A DNA stretch of 64,000 nt from an uncultured Curtobacterium sp. (GCA_913778205.1 CAJYUW010000056.1:25286-89285); one strand, 5' to 3'. Shown: positions 33,759 through 43,884, counted from the stretch's first letter. The notes: generated by a model not told the origin, from the letters alone. Made by a program: numbers and translations.

Positions 33759-34195
33759 CGGTGCTTGCCCTTCGCCGCCGCCGGGTCGGCCAGCGGGTGC
33801 GACCGGAACCACCGCAGGAGCTCCCGTGAGCGGCTCGTGTCCGCACTGCGGTCGCCCGCCGGGAGGAAGTCGCTGAACCCCTCCGGCGGCTCGGTGCCCT
33901 GGTCGCCGCGGTCGTACGCCATCGACCAGTCCGGGAACCGCCGGGTGTGGATCGACTCCTCCGCGAGCAGCACCACGCTGTCGTGCCGGTCGTCCTCGAG
34001 GATCCGCCGGTACGTCGCCATCACCGAGTCGTACGGCCCCTCGAGGAGCTGCATGAACCGGCCACCGCGGGCGACCAGGAGCCCGGTCAGCCCGTCCGCC
34101 GTGTTCCGAGCGCGAGCGTGGTCGAGCACGGCGCCGAGGTCGTCCTCCTCGAACGGGGTGGTGGCCGAGCTCATGTAGACGAGGGACTGCAGCAT
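33746..34195 (-). CDS. BLUF-domain blue-light sensor
   Basis: A 149-residue BLUF protein. The flavin-site residues are visible: Tyr in LQSLVYMSSATT, Asn in ARARNTADGLTGLL and Gln in FMQLLEGP; RRFPDWSMAY is the conserved C-terminal part of the domain. After about residue 100 only a short tail follows, so output is probably by protein-protein contact. It senses blue light through FAD. It is divergent from a SWIM-SNF2 helicase with a 78-bp gap. Confidence 0.92.
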   Translation of the reverse strand: MLQSLVYMSSATTPFEEDDLGAVLDHARARNTADGLTGLLVARGGRFMQLLEGPYDSVMATYRRILEDDRHDSVVLLAEESIHTRRFPDWSMAYDRGDQGTEPPEGFSDFLPAGDRSADTSRSRELLRWFRSHPLADPAAAKGKHRRDA

Positions 34196-34273
34196 GCCGT
34201 CGATCCTGCTCCCGTCCAGCGCCCGTTGTCTCCCCCCGAACGGGTCGTCGGTGGGTGCTGGCACGATGGGAGC

Positions 34274-37200
34274 GTGCCAGCCGCCCCGATGATCGACGCC
34301 GTCGACGTCATCCGCTTCGTCGGGCCGCAGGCGTTCGGCCGCGCCCGTGACGTCGTGCGGGCCGGGCTCGTCGAGCGCGCCGACTGGCACGACGACGACG
34401 GCACGCTGACCGCGACCGTCTCCGGCTCCGCCGACGACCCGTACGACGTCCGGATCGAGACCACACCGGCGCGCGGCGAGTTCGTCCGCCCGGTCCGCAG
34501 CACGTGTTCCTGCCCCCTCGGCGGGGACTGCAAGCACGTGGCCGCCGCGCTCCTGTCCGTCAACGCCCGCTCCCTCGCAGCAGCAGCCGGTCCGAAGGCG
34601 CAGGCCCCGGCTCCGCCGGCTCCGGACTGGAGGCACGAGGTCGCCCGCCTCGCCGGCGACACCGAGCAGGCGGTCGCGCCGCAGGGCACACCCATGGGGC
34701 TGCAGTTCGAGTTGCGTGACGCGGTGTCGGCGCGCTTCGCCGCGCGTGCCCGCGCCGCCGGTCGTGCGCTGCCGGCGGCGTCGCGGACCGTGCGGCTCGG
34801 CGTGCGGCCGGTCACCCGGAGCGACGCCGGCAACTGGGTGCGCGGGCAGCTCACGTGGAGCGCGCTCCCGTATGCGCAGAACCGCCTCGGGCTCGCACCC
34901 GAGCAGCACGCGTGGTTCCTCCAGCTCGCCGCCCTCCACCGAGCGGGGGCTCTGGCCGGGCTCCCCGGGGAGAGTGACTGGATCCACCTCGACGACTTCA
35001 CGAGCCCGCTGCTCTGGCCGCTGCTCCGCCAGGCGTCCGACCTCGGCATCGCGTTCGTGACCGGCAAGCAGGCCAGTGGCGTCACGCTCGGGTCCGAGGC
35101 CCGGGTGCTCCTCGACACCGCGCGCGCCGACGACGGTCTCGTCATCGGCGCGAGCGCGGTCGTCGACGGCCGGCCGATCGTCGCGGGGGCCGCGCGGACG
35201 ATCGGCGACCACGGCGTCTACGCCTTCCGCGAGAGCCCTGCGTTCCGCGTCGAGCTCGCGCCCACCCCGGAGCCCGTCCCCGAGGACCAGCGGCGGATGC
35301 TCGTCGAGGGCACCCGCATCACCGTCCCCGCCGCCGAGGTCTCGGAGTTCCTGGCCGACTGGTCGCCCCGACTCCGCGGCGCGCGCGGGCTCATCAGCTC
35401 GGACGGCTCGGTGGAACTCCCGGAGCGCGGCGCTCCCGAACTGGTGCTCACGGCGACGTTCGAGCCGGCCCGGGCACCGCGGACGGACGACCGCGTCCAC
35501 CTGCAGTGGCGCTGGCACGTCGACGGCAGGAAGGACCCCGTCGCCCTGCACGGTCCCCCGCCCGACCTCACGGAGGTCCGTGCCGCCGACGACGCCCCGG
35601 TGGGCCCCGGTGGCGGCCTGGACTGGTTCACCGACGGGGTCGTGGACGGCGCCGACGTCGCGGTGTTCGCGAACGAGCTGCTGCCCCAGCTGACCGCGCA
35701 CGGAATCCGCACGGTGGTGCAGGGCGAACGGCTCGACTACGAGCGCCTCAGCGGGCGCCCGAACATCCGGGTGACGACGATGCCCTCGGACAAGCACGAC
35801 TGGTTCGACCTCGGCATCATCGTGAGCGTGAACGGCAAGGAGATCCCGTTCACGCCGCTGCTCCGGGCGCTCGCGGGACGCGCTCGGCGGCTCAAGCTCG
35901 TCGACAACTCGTACCTCTCCCTCGCCGACCCGGCGTTCGATCGGCTCAAGGAGCTCATCGACGAGGCCCGCGACCTCGGCGAGTGGGAGCCCGACCAGCC
36001 GATGACCGTCACGCCGCTGCAGGCCGGGCTGTGGTCGGAGTTCGACCAGCTCGCCGACGAGACCTCCCACGACGAGCGGTGGCAGGCGATCGCCGCGGGA
36101 CTGCTCGGCGCGACCCCGCCCGGGGACACCCCGGTGCCGGACACGGTGCACGCCGAACTGCGGCCGTACCAGCACGCCGGGTACGCGTGGCTGTCGTTCC
36201 TGCGATCGCACGGCGTCGGCGGCGTGCTCGCGGACGACATGGGCCTCGGCAAGACGCTGCAGGTCCTCGCGATGATCGCCGCAGCCCGGGCGGAGTCGCC
36301 CGACGCCGCCCCGTTCCTCGTCGTCGCGCCGACCTCGGTCGTCGGGAACTGGGCGTCCGAAGCAGCGCGGTTCGTGCCGTCGTTGCGTGTGTCGACCGTG
36401 ACCTCGACGTCGCTGAAGGATCCGACGCTCGTCGCCCGGACGGCTGCGGAGTCCGACATCGTCGTGACCTCGTACGCCCTGCTCCGGCTCGACGCCGCCG
36501 CGTGGTCGGCACAGTCGTGGTCGGCGCTCGTGCTCGACGAGGCGCAGTTCGTGAAGAACCCGCAGTCGCAGATCCACCGCGTCGTCACGGACCTCGGCGC
36601 ACCGGTGAAGTTCGCGATCACGGGGACGCCGCTCGAGAACGGCCTGACCGACCTCTGGGCGCTGTTCCACGTCGTGGCGCCCGGGCTGCTGTCCTCGTGG
36701 ACGCGGTTCGGCGACGACTACGTCAAGCCGCTCGGCTCGCCCGACCTCCGCGGCGACGCCCGACGGCAGCTGACCGAGCGACTCCGGCGGCGCATCCGGC
36801 CGCTCATGCTCCGGCGGACGAAGGAGAGCGTCGCGGCCGACCTCCCGCCGAAGCAGGAACAGGTCGTCCGGGTCACGCTCGACCCGGCGCACCGCGAGCT
36901 CTACGAACGCACGCTGAACCGCGAGCGCCTCAAGGTCCTCGACCTCATCGACGACCTGCCCCGGAACCGCATGATCGTGTTCCGGTCCCTGACCCTCCTG
37001 CGGATGCTCGCCCTCTCCCCCGCGCTCGTCCCCACCGCCGCACCGTCCGGCGACCTCGACGCGCCCGCCCTCGTGTCGGACATCCCCTCCGCCAAGCTCG
37101 ACCTGCTGCTCGACGAGCTCGACCAGCTGGCCGCGGAGGGTCGGCGGGCACTCGTGTTCAGCCAGTTCACGTCGTTCCTCCGGATGGTCGCCGACGCGCT

Positions 37201-37591
37201 CGACGCCCGGGGCATCGACCACGAGTACCTCGACGGCGCCACCCGTCGTCGGCCCGAGGTCATCGAGCGCTTCCGGAACGGCACCGCGCCCGCGTTCCTC
37301 ATCTCGCTCAAGGCCGGCGGCTTCGGGCTCACCCTGACCGAGGCGGACACCGTGTTCGTGCTCGACCCGTGGTGGAACCCCGCCGCCGAGAACCAGGCCG
37401 TCGACCGCACCCACCGCATCGGGCAGACCCGGTCGGTGAACGTCAACCGGCTGATCGCCGAGGACACCATCGAGGAGAAGGTCCTCGCCCTCGCCGCGAA
37501 GAAGGCCGAGCTCTTCGCCACGATGATCGACGACGACGCCCTGTTCGCGGACGACCTCTCCGCCGACGACATCCGCTCCCTGCTCGCCTGA
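34274..37591 (+). CDS. SNF2-family helicase with N-terminal SWIM zinc finger
   Basis: A 1105-residue Swi2/Snf2 ATPase. A SWIM motif CSCPLGGDCKH sits at about residues 77-87, then an N-terminal accessory region, Walker A DDMGLGKT near 654-661, DEAQ near 754, GTPLENG, and the C-terminal helicase lobe with RTHRIGQTR near 1045. It would translocate on double-stranded DNA, remodelling DNA-protein complexes. GTG 34274 is used, but ATG 34289 is equally possible. Common in actinobacterial chromosomes; probably not part of the accessory island. Confidence 0.88.
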   Translation: MPAAPMIDAVDVIRFVGPQAFGRARDVVRAGLVERADWHDDDGTLTATVSGSADDPYDVRIETTPARGEFVRPVRSTCSCPLGGDCKHVAAALLSVNARSLAAAAGPKAQAPAPPAPDWRHEVARLAGDTEQAVAPQGTPMGLQFELRDAVSARFAARARAAGRALPAASRTVRLGVRPVTRSDAGNWVRGQLTWSALPYAQNRLGLAPEQHAWFLQLAALHRAGALAGLPGESDWIHLDDFTSPLLWPLLRQASDLGIAFVTGKQASGVTLGSEARVLLDTARADDGLVIGASAVVDGRPIVAGAARTIGDHGVYAFRESPAFRVELAPTPEPVPEDQRRMLVEGTRITVPAAEVSEFLADWSPRLRGARGLISSDGSVELPERGAPELVLTATFEPARAPRTDDRVHLQWRWHVDGRKDPVALHGPPPDLTEVRAADDAPVGPGGGLDWFTDGVVDGADVAVFANELLPQLTAHGIRTVVQGERLDYERLSGRPNIRVTTMPSDKHDWFDLGIIVSVNGKEIPFTPLLRALAGRARRLKLVDNSYLSLADPAFDRLKELIDEARDLGEWEPDQPMTVTPLQAGLWSEFDQLADETSHDERWQAIAAGLLGATPPGDTPVPDTVHAELRPYQHAGYAWLSFLRSHGVGGVLADDMGLGKTLQVLAMIAAARAESPDAAPFLVVAPTSVVGNWASEAARFVPSLRVSTVTSTSLKDPTLVARTAAESDIVVTSYALLRLDAAAWSAQSWSALVLDEAQFVKNPQSQIHRVVTDLGAPVKFAITGTPLENGLTDLWALFHVVAPGLLSSWTRFGDDYVKPLGSPDLRGDARRQLTERLRRRIRPLMLRRTKESVAADLPPKQEQVVRVTLDPAHRELYERTLNRERLKVLDLIDDLPRNRMIVFRSLTLLRMLALSPALVPTAAPSGDLDAPALVSDIPSAKLDLLLDELDQLAAEGRRALVFSQFTSFLRMVADALDARGIDHEYLDGATRRRPEVIERFRNGTAPAFLISLKAGGFGLTLTEADTVFVLDPWWNPAAENQAVDRTHRIGQTRSVNVNRLIAEDTIEEKVLALAAKKAELFATMIDDDALFADDLSADDIRSLLA

Positions 37592-37657
37592 CCCCGGCTC
37601 GCCCGCCCCTTCGCCACCGCACCACCGCACCACCGCACCACCTGGAGTCCCACCCGC

Positions 37658-38497
37658 ATGCCGTCCCGCCGCCGCGCCCGCACCAGCGCGACCTCCGTGT
37701 TCCTCCTCCTCGGCCTCGCCGTCCTCGGGTTCGTCCTGCACGCCGCCGGGCTGCTGCCGCCGGCACAGGCCGACGACGTCCCCGACACGGGCGCCACGGC
37801 GACCACGGGTGCGCCGACGCCCGACACGGGCGCCACGGCGATCACGGGAGCGCCGACGCCTGACGCGGGCACCGCGACCACGGGTGCGCCGAGGTCCGAC
37901 GCGGGCGGCGCGGCCGAGCCGAGCCGTGCCTCCAGTCCGGGTGTCGACGCGTCAGCGTCCCTGCGTACGCTCGCGACGCTCCCCGTACGGGGCAAGGCCC
38001 CGGCGACGGGCTACGACCGCACCGCAGACTTCGGCACGGCGTGGCTCGACGTCGACCACAACGGCTGCGACACGCGCAACGACGTCCTCGCCCGTGACCT
38101 CGCCGGCGTCGTGAGGCGGGGGCCGTGCACGGTGCTCAGTGGCGTGCTCGTGTCGCCGTACACGGGCGGGACGATCGCGTTCAGCCGGGGCCAGACGACC
38201 TCGACCGCGGTGCAGATCGACCACGTCGTCGCGCTCGAGAACGCCTGAGTGACCGGCGCGCAGCGGCTGTCGCAGGACGCACGGGAGGCCCTCGCCAACG
38301 ACCCGGAGAACCTCTTCGCCGTCGACCAGCACTCGAACGCGCAGAAGCGCTCCGGCGATGCCGCGACGTGGTTGCCCGCGGCGAAGGGGTTCCGCTGCAC
38401 CTACGTCGGGCACCAGATCGCGGTCAAGGCGGAGTACCACCTGTGGGTGACGCCGGCGGAGCACGATGCGATGGTGCGCGTCCTCGACCGGTGTTGA
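37658..38497 (+). pseudogene. secreted HNH (DUF1524) nuclease interrupted by in-frame TGA
   Basis: One continuous reading frame encodes a signal peptide (ATSVFLLLGLAVLGFVLHAAG), a repeat-rich linker, and a DUF1524/HNH nuclease with VQIDHVVALENA and later NAQKRSGDAATWLP. At 38246-38248 the codon where homologues have Trp (ENAW) is TGA, with no frameshift. A GTG follows immediately and opens the rest of the frame to 38497 (82 codons, ending VLDRC). Either this is a recent nonsense mutation, or the protein is made as two pieces by reinitiation, or the base is a sequencing error. It would act on extracellular nucleic acid if intact. Confidence 0.75.
37777..37905 (+). repeat. in-frame TGATATTGAPTPD repeat in nuclease linker
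   Basis: Three imperfect coding repeats of about 42-45 bp encode DTGATATTGAPTP, DTGATAITGAPTP and DAGTATTGAPRS between the signal peptide and the nuclease domain. They form a flexible Thr/Ala/Gly linker. Confidence 0.75.
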
Positions 38498-38520
38498 GAC
38501 CGTGGCCGCGGAGCGACGGC

Positions 38521-38560
38521 CGTGGGGCGGTCACCGCGGCCGTGGGGCGGTCACCGCGGC
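38521..38560. repeat. 20-bp tandem duplication
   Basis: CGTGGGGCGGTCACCGCGGC occurs twice head to tail in the 319-bp gap between the nuclease and the SDR gene. The rest of that gap holds only the promoter-like stretch near 38702. Confidence 0.85.
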
Positions 38561-38701
38561 CGTGACGCCTCGTCGAGACCGGGCGATCCGATGCCCGCGC
38601 CCGCTCGCCTGCTGCTGATGGTCGGACGGGTTCGCTGACGTCGGGATCCGCGCTCCCGACACCCGCTCCATGACGCCGGTGTCGACCCCACTCAGATCAC
38701 G

Positions 38702-38743
38702 TTGAGCAACAGGTGTAGTCTTGCTTTCGATGCACACGCATCG
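38702..38743 (+). promoter_or_regulatory. promoter-like region with CGATGC/GCATCG dyad before SDR gene
   Basis: TTGAGC at 38702 and the AT-richer stretch after it look like promoter elements. A perfect 6-bp dyad CGATGC-ACAC-GCATCG (38728-38743) lies just downstream and could be an operator. Confidence 0.35.
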
Positions 38744-38816
38744 AACGGACTCGCTTCCCGCGCCGGGCGCGGACCCCGAGCCCTTCATCGTCGAAGACCG
38801 CAGGAGGCCTCCCCAC

Positions 38817-39620
38817 ATGTCCGACACCGACACCACCACGGCCCGCTTCACCGACCGCGTCGTCCTCATCACCGGCGGCGGCTCCGGTCTCGGTCGTGCC
38901 ACCGCCGTCCGTCTCGCGTCCGAGGGCGCGCAGCTCTCGCTCGTCGACGTCTCCACCGACGGGCTCGAGGCCACCAAGGCCGCCGTGCTCGACGCGACGC
39001 CCGACGCCGAGGTCCTCACCACAGTCGCCGACGTCTCCGACGAAGCGCAGGTCGAGTCGTACGTCACCGCCACCACCGAGCGCTTCGGCCGCATCGACGG
39101 CTTCTTCAACAACGCCGGCATCGAGGGCAAGCAGAACCCCACCGAGTCGTTCACCGCCGCCGAGTTCGACAAGGTCGTGTCGATCAACCTCCGCGGCGTG
39201 TTCCTCGGCCTCGAGAAGGTCCTCGGCGTCATGCGCGAGCAGGGCTCGGGCATGGTCGTCAACACCGCGAGCGTCGGCGGCATCCGCGGCATCGGCAACC
39301 AGTCCGGGTACGCCGCCGCCAAGCACGGCGTCGTCGGGCTCACCCGCAACTCCGCCGTCGAGTACGGGCAGTACGGCATCCGCATCAACGCCATCGCTCC
39401 CGGCGCGATCTGGACGCCGATGGTCGAGAACTCGATGAAGCAGCTCAACGCCTCGGACCCGCGGGCGGCGGCGGAGGAGTTCATCCAGGTCAACCCGACG
39501 AAGCGCTACGGCGAGGCCCCCGAGATCGCCGCGGTGGTCGCGTTCCTGCTCTCCGACGACGCCTCGTACGTCAACGCCGCCGTCGTCCCGATCGACGGCG
39601 GGCAGTCCGCGAAGTACTGA
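38817..39620 (+). CDS. short-chain dehydrogenase/reductase
   Basis: A 267-residue classical SDR. TGGGSGLG (residues 19-26) binds the cofactor, NNAG (98-101) is present, and the catalytic Ser152, Tyr165 and Lys169 (SGYAAAKHG) are intact. Asp in LVDVST after strand 2 favours NAD(H). The C-terminal YVNAAVVPIDGGQSAKY is standard. ATG 38817 has a perfect AGGAGG. Substrate unknown. Confidence 0.92.
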   Translation: MSDTDTTTARFTDRVVLITGGGSGLGRATAVRLASEGAQLSLVDVSTDGLEATKAAVLDATPDAEVLTTVADVSDEAQVESYVTATTERFGRIDGFFNNAGIEGKQNPTESFTAAEFDKVVSINLRGVFLGLEKVLGVMREQGSGMVVNTASVGGIRGIGNQSGYAAAKHGVVGLTRNSAVEYGQYGIRINAIAPGAIWTPMVENSMKQLNASDPRAAAEEFIQVNPTKRYGEAPEIAAVVAFLLSDDASYVNAAVVPIDGGQSAKY

Positions 39621-39718
39621 GCGCTGCGCGCAGGGGGCTCGGCCTGGAGGCGCGGCCCGGCTCCGTCGTGTCCGCCGACCGTGACAGCATGGTCGGCGGA
39701 CACCCTGGAGGGGAACGC

Positions 39719-40138
39719 ATGAGCACCAACGAGCAGCACGGGTCAGCCTTCGGCCGCGGCGTCGACCAGGCGCCGCCGACGGCGGCTACGGAACTCCGTC
39801 GGCGGATGGCGGCTTCGCCGGCGGGGTTCCTGCGCAGTGCGGCCTGGGTGCCCTGGAAGCCCGAGGGGGACCCGGAGGGCGGCAGTGTCGCCCACGTGGT
39901 GATCCGCGAGAAGCCGTTCGTCCCCGTGTTCACCGACCCGGCTGAGCTCGCTGCCGGACTGCCCGACACCGAGGGACGTCCCGTGCCGATGTCCGAGCTC
40001 GTGGCCGCGCTGCCGGAGGAGTTCGGGATCGTGGTCGACCCTACGAGTGTGGCGGAGGCGAACTTCCTGCACGCCGAGGTCCTCGCGACGATGCGGGCGC
40101 AGATGCGGGGCGGCACGGCGACCGACGGCGACGCCTGA
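39719..40138 (+). CDS. SseB-like hypothetical protein
   Basis: A 139-residue protein. KPFVPVFTDPAELAAGLP resembles the N-terminal SseB-like domain found in many actinobacterial proteins of unknown role. The ATG is preceded by GGAGGGG. It is probably a separate transcription unit from the SDR (98-bp gap) and is convergent with the large nuclease-helicase. Confidence 0.6.
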   Translation: MSTNEQHGSAFGRGVDQAPPTAATELRRRMAASPAGFLRSAAWVPWKPEGDPEGGSVAHVVIREKPFVPVFTDPAELAAGLPDTEGRPVPMSELVAALPEEFGIVVDPTSVAEANFLHAEVLATMRAQMRGGTATDGDA

Positions 40139-40147
40139 CCGGTCGGA

Positions 40148-43100
40148 CTACCGCCCCGTGCGACCACCGTTCTCGGACGCGGGCTCGACGAGCTCGATGA
40201 ACCGGGACAGCAGCGACAGCCCGGCGATCGACGGCGGAAGCCCCGTGGTGAGCGCGGGCGAGTACACGAGGTACGCCGCCCACTTCGCCCGCGACAGCGC
40301 CACGTTGAGCCGGTTCGGCATGAGCAGGAAGTCGAGCCCGCGCGGGATGTCGGCCGCGCTCGACGCCGCGAGGGACACGATCGACACCACGGCCTCCCGC
40401 CCCTGGAACATGTCGACCGTCCCGACCTGGGTCCCGGTGAGTCCGGCACGGTCGAGCTCCTGCCGGATGAGCGCTCCCTGCGCGTTGTACGGCGCGACGA
40501 CGATCACGTCCTCGTCCGTGAGCGCCCGGGTGCCGCGGTCGTCCGTCCACGCGCGACCGATGACGTTCCGCGCGAGGGCGACGACCCGCGCCGCTTCCTC
40601 CGCGGACGAGGTCGTGTTGCCCGCGTGCACGACCGGCACCGGGTGCACGCCCGCGTCGATGCCGTCGAGGTACCGTCCGGACGCCATGGACGACAGCTGC
40701 CCGTCGTAGGACAGCGACGACACCGAGGCGGTGATCGCGGCCTCCATCCGACGGGTGCGCGCGAGGAAGTACCCGTACTCGGCGGGCAGCACGTGCTCGC
40801 CGTCGGTCAGCCATCCGAGGGCCGAGACGTCGACCGGCTCCGGGTGCGACCCCTGCGACACCTGCGGCAGCTGCTGGGGATCACCGAGCAGGAGCAGGCG
40901 CTCGGCGGCGATCGAGGACGCGATGGTCGGCGCGAGCGAGAACTGTCCCGCCTCGTCCACCACGAGGAGGTCGAGGGAACGCCGCGGGATCGTGCCCTCG
41001 TTCGCGAAGGTCCACGCGGTCCCGCCGATGACCCCGCCGGTGCCGGTCTCGGCGCAGGAGGACAGGAACGCGGCCACGGCGGCGTTGTTCTTCACCGGCG
41101 TCCAGTCCGCGGCCTCGAGCTCGTCCTCGGTCGCACCGCTCTTCGGCACCTTGACGACACGATCCGCCGGGACGCCAGCCGCGACCACAGACGACAGGAA
41201 GTTCTCCGACGTGGCGTGGGACTGCCCGACGACCCCGACGCGCCAGCCGTGCTCACGGACGAGCCGTGCGACGACGTTCGACCCGACGTAGGTCTTGCCG
41301 GTACCGGGAGGGCCCTGGATCGCCAGGTACGACCGGTCGAGCCCGAGCAGGGTCGTCACGACCGCGGACACGGTGTCGTCGCCGTGCACCGGAGCGATCG
41401 GCCCACGCGGGGGCACCCGGCGGAGCAGGTCGAACGCGGGGTCGGGCAGCATCGACGGCAGGGCGTCGAGGACCTCTTGCCCCCACTCGGCGATCGCCTC
41501 GGGCTGCGGCTTCGCTCGCGGCGGTGCTGCCGGGGCGAGCGCTACCGGGAAGTCGAGGTGCGGCTCTCCCCCGCCGACCGGCAGGCTCTCCTTGACCAGG
41601 ACCTCGTACGCGTCGCCGTTGTCCGACGCTTCCAGCACGACCGCGCGAGCCGACGCGCCCTTCGATCCCGGGGCCGGAGCGGTGATCGACGGCGGGAGTG
41701 GGTCGTCGTAGACGAGGTGGGGCGTGCCTCCCGGCCGGATCCGCGAGCCGGGCGCGAGCGTCCCCGACAGCCGGATCTCACGCGACTGCGAGCGGGCGCG
41801 CGGCAGCGTGCCCCAGTCGCGCTCGATCGATGCCCGCTCGACCACGAGGACGTCGCGGGTGTCGGCCCAGTCGTCCACCGGGTTGCGGAGGCGGTCGAAG
41901 TGGTCCTGCCAGAAGGTCTTGGCCTCGCGGCGGTGGTAGTCGATCGCGGCGGCGGCGAGTGCCAGGGCGGTCTGGTCGGGCGTGCGGTCGAGGGCGTCGA
42001 CGCCGTCGAGGGTGCCGGCGAGCGCCGTGTACACGGGGTTCGGCTCACGGTCGACGGGGATCGGGGGCAGCAGCATGGCCGGTTCGTCGATCGTCGGCGC
42101 CGGTGCCTGTGCCTCCGCCTGTGCTCGCAGCGACAGGAGCCAGTCGCGGAGCCGCAGCGTGGAGCGGCAGTCGTAGGCGTTGTAGTCGGCGACCTCGTCG
42201 AGCATGTGCTGGCCGGCCGCCGCGTCGCCGTTCCGGAGTTCCTCGATCGCGTCGACGTAGGAGGTGATGCTGTCCGCAGCGTTCGTCACGTCGCTGAGCC
42301 GCAGGTCGTCGCCCATGTAGAGCGGCTCGAGCTTCTTGATCGAGTAGCTGTGGCTGCCGACCACCAGCGCCTTCCGGACGATCGGGTACAGGTCGACGAG
42401 GACGCCCGCGCGCAGGAGGTCGTCGACGGCGTCCTCCCCGACGCCGTGCCGCGCGGCGAGGGACAGCAGGTGCGTCCGCTCGTAGGCCGCGTAGTGGTAG
42501 ACGTGCATGTCCGGGTGCTGCTCGCGGCGCTCCTCGATGAAGGCGAGGAAATCGATCAGCGCCTGCCGCTCGTCGCGGAGCGTGTGCGCCCAGAAGGCGG
42601 TGAAGTCGGCGCGGTCGTCGACCAGGCCGAACAGGTAGTCGAGGCCCCAGTGCACGCCGTCCTCGGTGTACAACGGGTCGCCCTCGAAGTCGAAGAAGAC
42701 GTCGCCGGGGTTCGGTGCCGGGATGGCGTCGAGGGCGCGCGGGTCGTGGAGTTCGAAGCGGGGCTTGCTCTTGTTGGCATGGCTCGCTTGCTGCTCGGCT
42801 TCGGTCTCGACCTGGAGGCGCGCCTGACGCACCAGGCGATCTTGCGTCGATCGCGACATCGCGGGCACCGGAGCGGTGCGGTCCGCCAGGTCGTCGATCG
42901 TTCGCACCCCGGCGCGGATCAGCTTCGTCCGCTGGTCGAGGCGCATGCCGGCGACGAGCACGAGGTCGCGGTGGTCGGCGACCTGGGTCGTGCAGATCGG
43001 GCATCGGCCGCAGCTGCTGTAGCGCGGGTCGCCCCAGGCCAGCTCGTCGTCGGCGGCCATCCGCTCGGCGATGACGCGCTGCAGTTCGGCGCGCTGGGTC

Positions 43101-43672
43101 CGGTACACGGGGGCGATGTCGGCGAGGTCGTGGGTGGTGGTGCTGCGGTCGCCGAGGACGAGGTGGACCTGCTGCCCGGTCAGGATGCCGTGCGCCTGCA
43201 TCTGCTCGGCGTAGGCCGCGAGCTGCAGGAGGGCGCTGATCTTGGCGTGCCGGGCGAGCTTGGTGTCGTAGACCTCGTACTCGCCGACGTCGTTGCGGAT
43301 GATGAAGTCCGCGAAGCCGATGAAGCCCGGGCGATCGGGGGTGGGTGGCTCGTGGAAGGTGGGTTGGTAGAGGACATCGGCGCCGTCGTGGAACGCTGCT
43401 CGCGCTTCCCCGGCTGCTCGTGCGTAGTCCGGCGGTGCGGGACGCTCGAACTCGACGACGTCCCGTGTCTGCTTGAGGATGTCGAGGTAGTCGAGCTCGT
43501 GCTGGTCGCCGAGCCGGGCGGTCCGCTCGAGCATGTCGTCGTGGACCTCGGGCAGGGGGCCGCCGCGGCCGAGCTTGGCGTCGAGGCGTCGCAGGAACGC
43601 CCACTCGCACGATGCCCACGTGGACAGGTCGCTGGGGCTGAGCAGGACCTGGCGGTCGGTGGTGATCTGCAT
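40148..43672 (-). CDS. TM0106-type RecB-like nuclease fused to UPF1-like helicase
   Basis: A 1174-residue protein. Residues 1-230 are a Cas4/AddB-like PD-(D/E)XK nuclease: Asp122, Asp136-Thr-Lys138, the Gln150 motif, and four cysteines (Cys22, 221, 224, 227) that should hold an iron-sulfur cluster. A short HhH-like segment (GVRTIDDLADRT) and an RNase H-fold domain (FFDFEGDPLY and after) come next. The last 400 residues are a superfamily 1 helicase (QGPPGTGKT near 785-800, VVDEAGQFS, RLNVALSRAK). Likely a DNA end-processing enzyme. It borders the accessory island. Confidence 0.85.
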   Translation of the reverse strand: MQITTDRQVLLSPSDLSTWASCEWAFLRRLDAKLGRGGPLPEVHDDMLERTARLGDQHELDYLDILKQTRDVVEFERPAPPDYARAAGEARAAFHDGADVLYQPTFHEPPTPDRPGFIGFADFIIRNDVGEYEVYDTKLARHAKISALLQLAAYAEQMQAHGILTGQQVHLVLGDRSTTTHDLADIAPVYRTQRAELQRVIAERMAADDELAWGDPRYSSCGRCPICTTQVADHRDLVLVAGMRLDQRTKLIRAGVRTIDDLADRTAPVPAMSRSTQDRLVRQARLQVETEAEQQASHANKSKPRFELHDPRALDAIPAPNPGDVFFDFEGDPLYTEDGVHWGLDYLFGLVDDRADFTAFWAHTLRDERQALIDFLAFIEERREQHPDMHVYHYAAYERTHLLSLAARHGVGEDAVDDLLRAGVLVDLYPIVRKALVVGSHSYSIKKLEPLYMGDDLRLSDVTNAADSITSYVDAIEELRNGDAAAGQHMLDEVADYNAYDCRSTLRLRDWLLSLRAQAEAQAPAPTIDEPAMLLPPIPVDREPNPVYTALAGTLDGVDALDRTPDQTALALAAAAIDYHRREAKTFWQDHFDRLRNPVDDWADTRDVLVVERASIERDWGTLPRARSQSREIRLSGTLAPGSRIRPGGTPHLVYDDPLPPSITAPAPGSKGASARAVVLEASDNGDAYEVLVKESLPVGGGEPHLDFPVALAPAAPPRAKPQPEAIAEWGQEVLDALPSMLPDPAFDLLRRVPPRGPIAPVHGDDTVSAVVTTLLGLDRSYLAIQGPPGTGKTYVGSNVVARLVREHGWRVGVVGQSHATSENFLSSVVAAGVPADRVVKVPKSGATEDELEAADWTPVKNNAAVAAFLSSCAETGTGGVIGGTAWTFANEGTIPRRSLDLLVVDEAGQFSLAPTIASSIAAERLLLLGDPQQLPQVSQGSHPEPVDVSALGWLTDGEHVLPAEYGYFLARTRRMEAAITASVSSLSYDGQLSSMASGRYLDGIDAGVHPVPVVHAGNTTSSAEEAARVVALARNVIGRAWTDDRGTRALTDEDVIVVAPYNAQGALIRQELDRAGLTGTQVGTVDMFQGREAVVSIVSLAASSAADIPRGLDFLLMPNRLNVALSRAKWAAYLVYSPALTTGLPPSIAGLSLLSRFIELVEPASENGGRTGR

Positions 43673-43884
43673 GCACTCCCCCTCGACAGTTGCCGCGAGA
43701 AGAGCCTACGGCCGGGCGCCGACACCCCTCGACGCGGACGAGACTACGGGCCTCTATGGCCTCGTCCGAGGACGTGGCTGAGACACACGGAAGGACGCAC
43801 CTCTCTACTTTGCCGCCGGACACGATTCAAGTTGCAGGTGACTGACTCTCGCCGTGGCTCGGCATCGTGGGCATCGGTTTTCCC

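Noticed and set aside
38702..40138. Single plus-strand ORF of 478 codons across the SDR gene
   Set aside because: Its first 340 codons are out of frame with the SDR and have arginine/histidine-rich nonsense composition; only the last 139 codons are a real gene.
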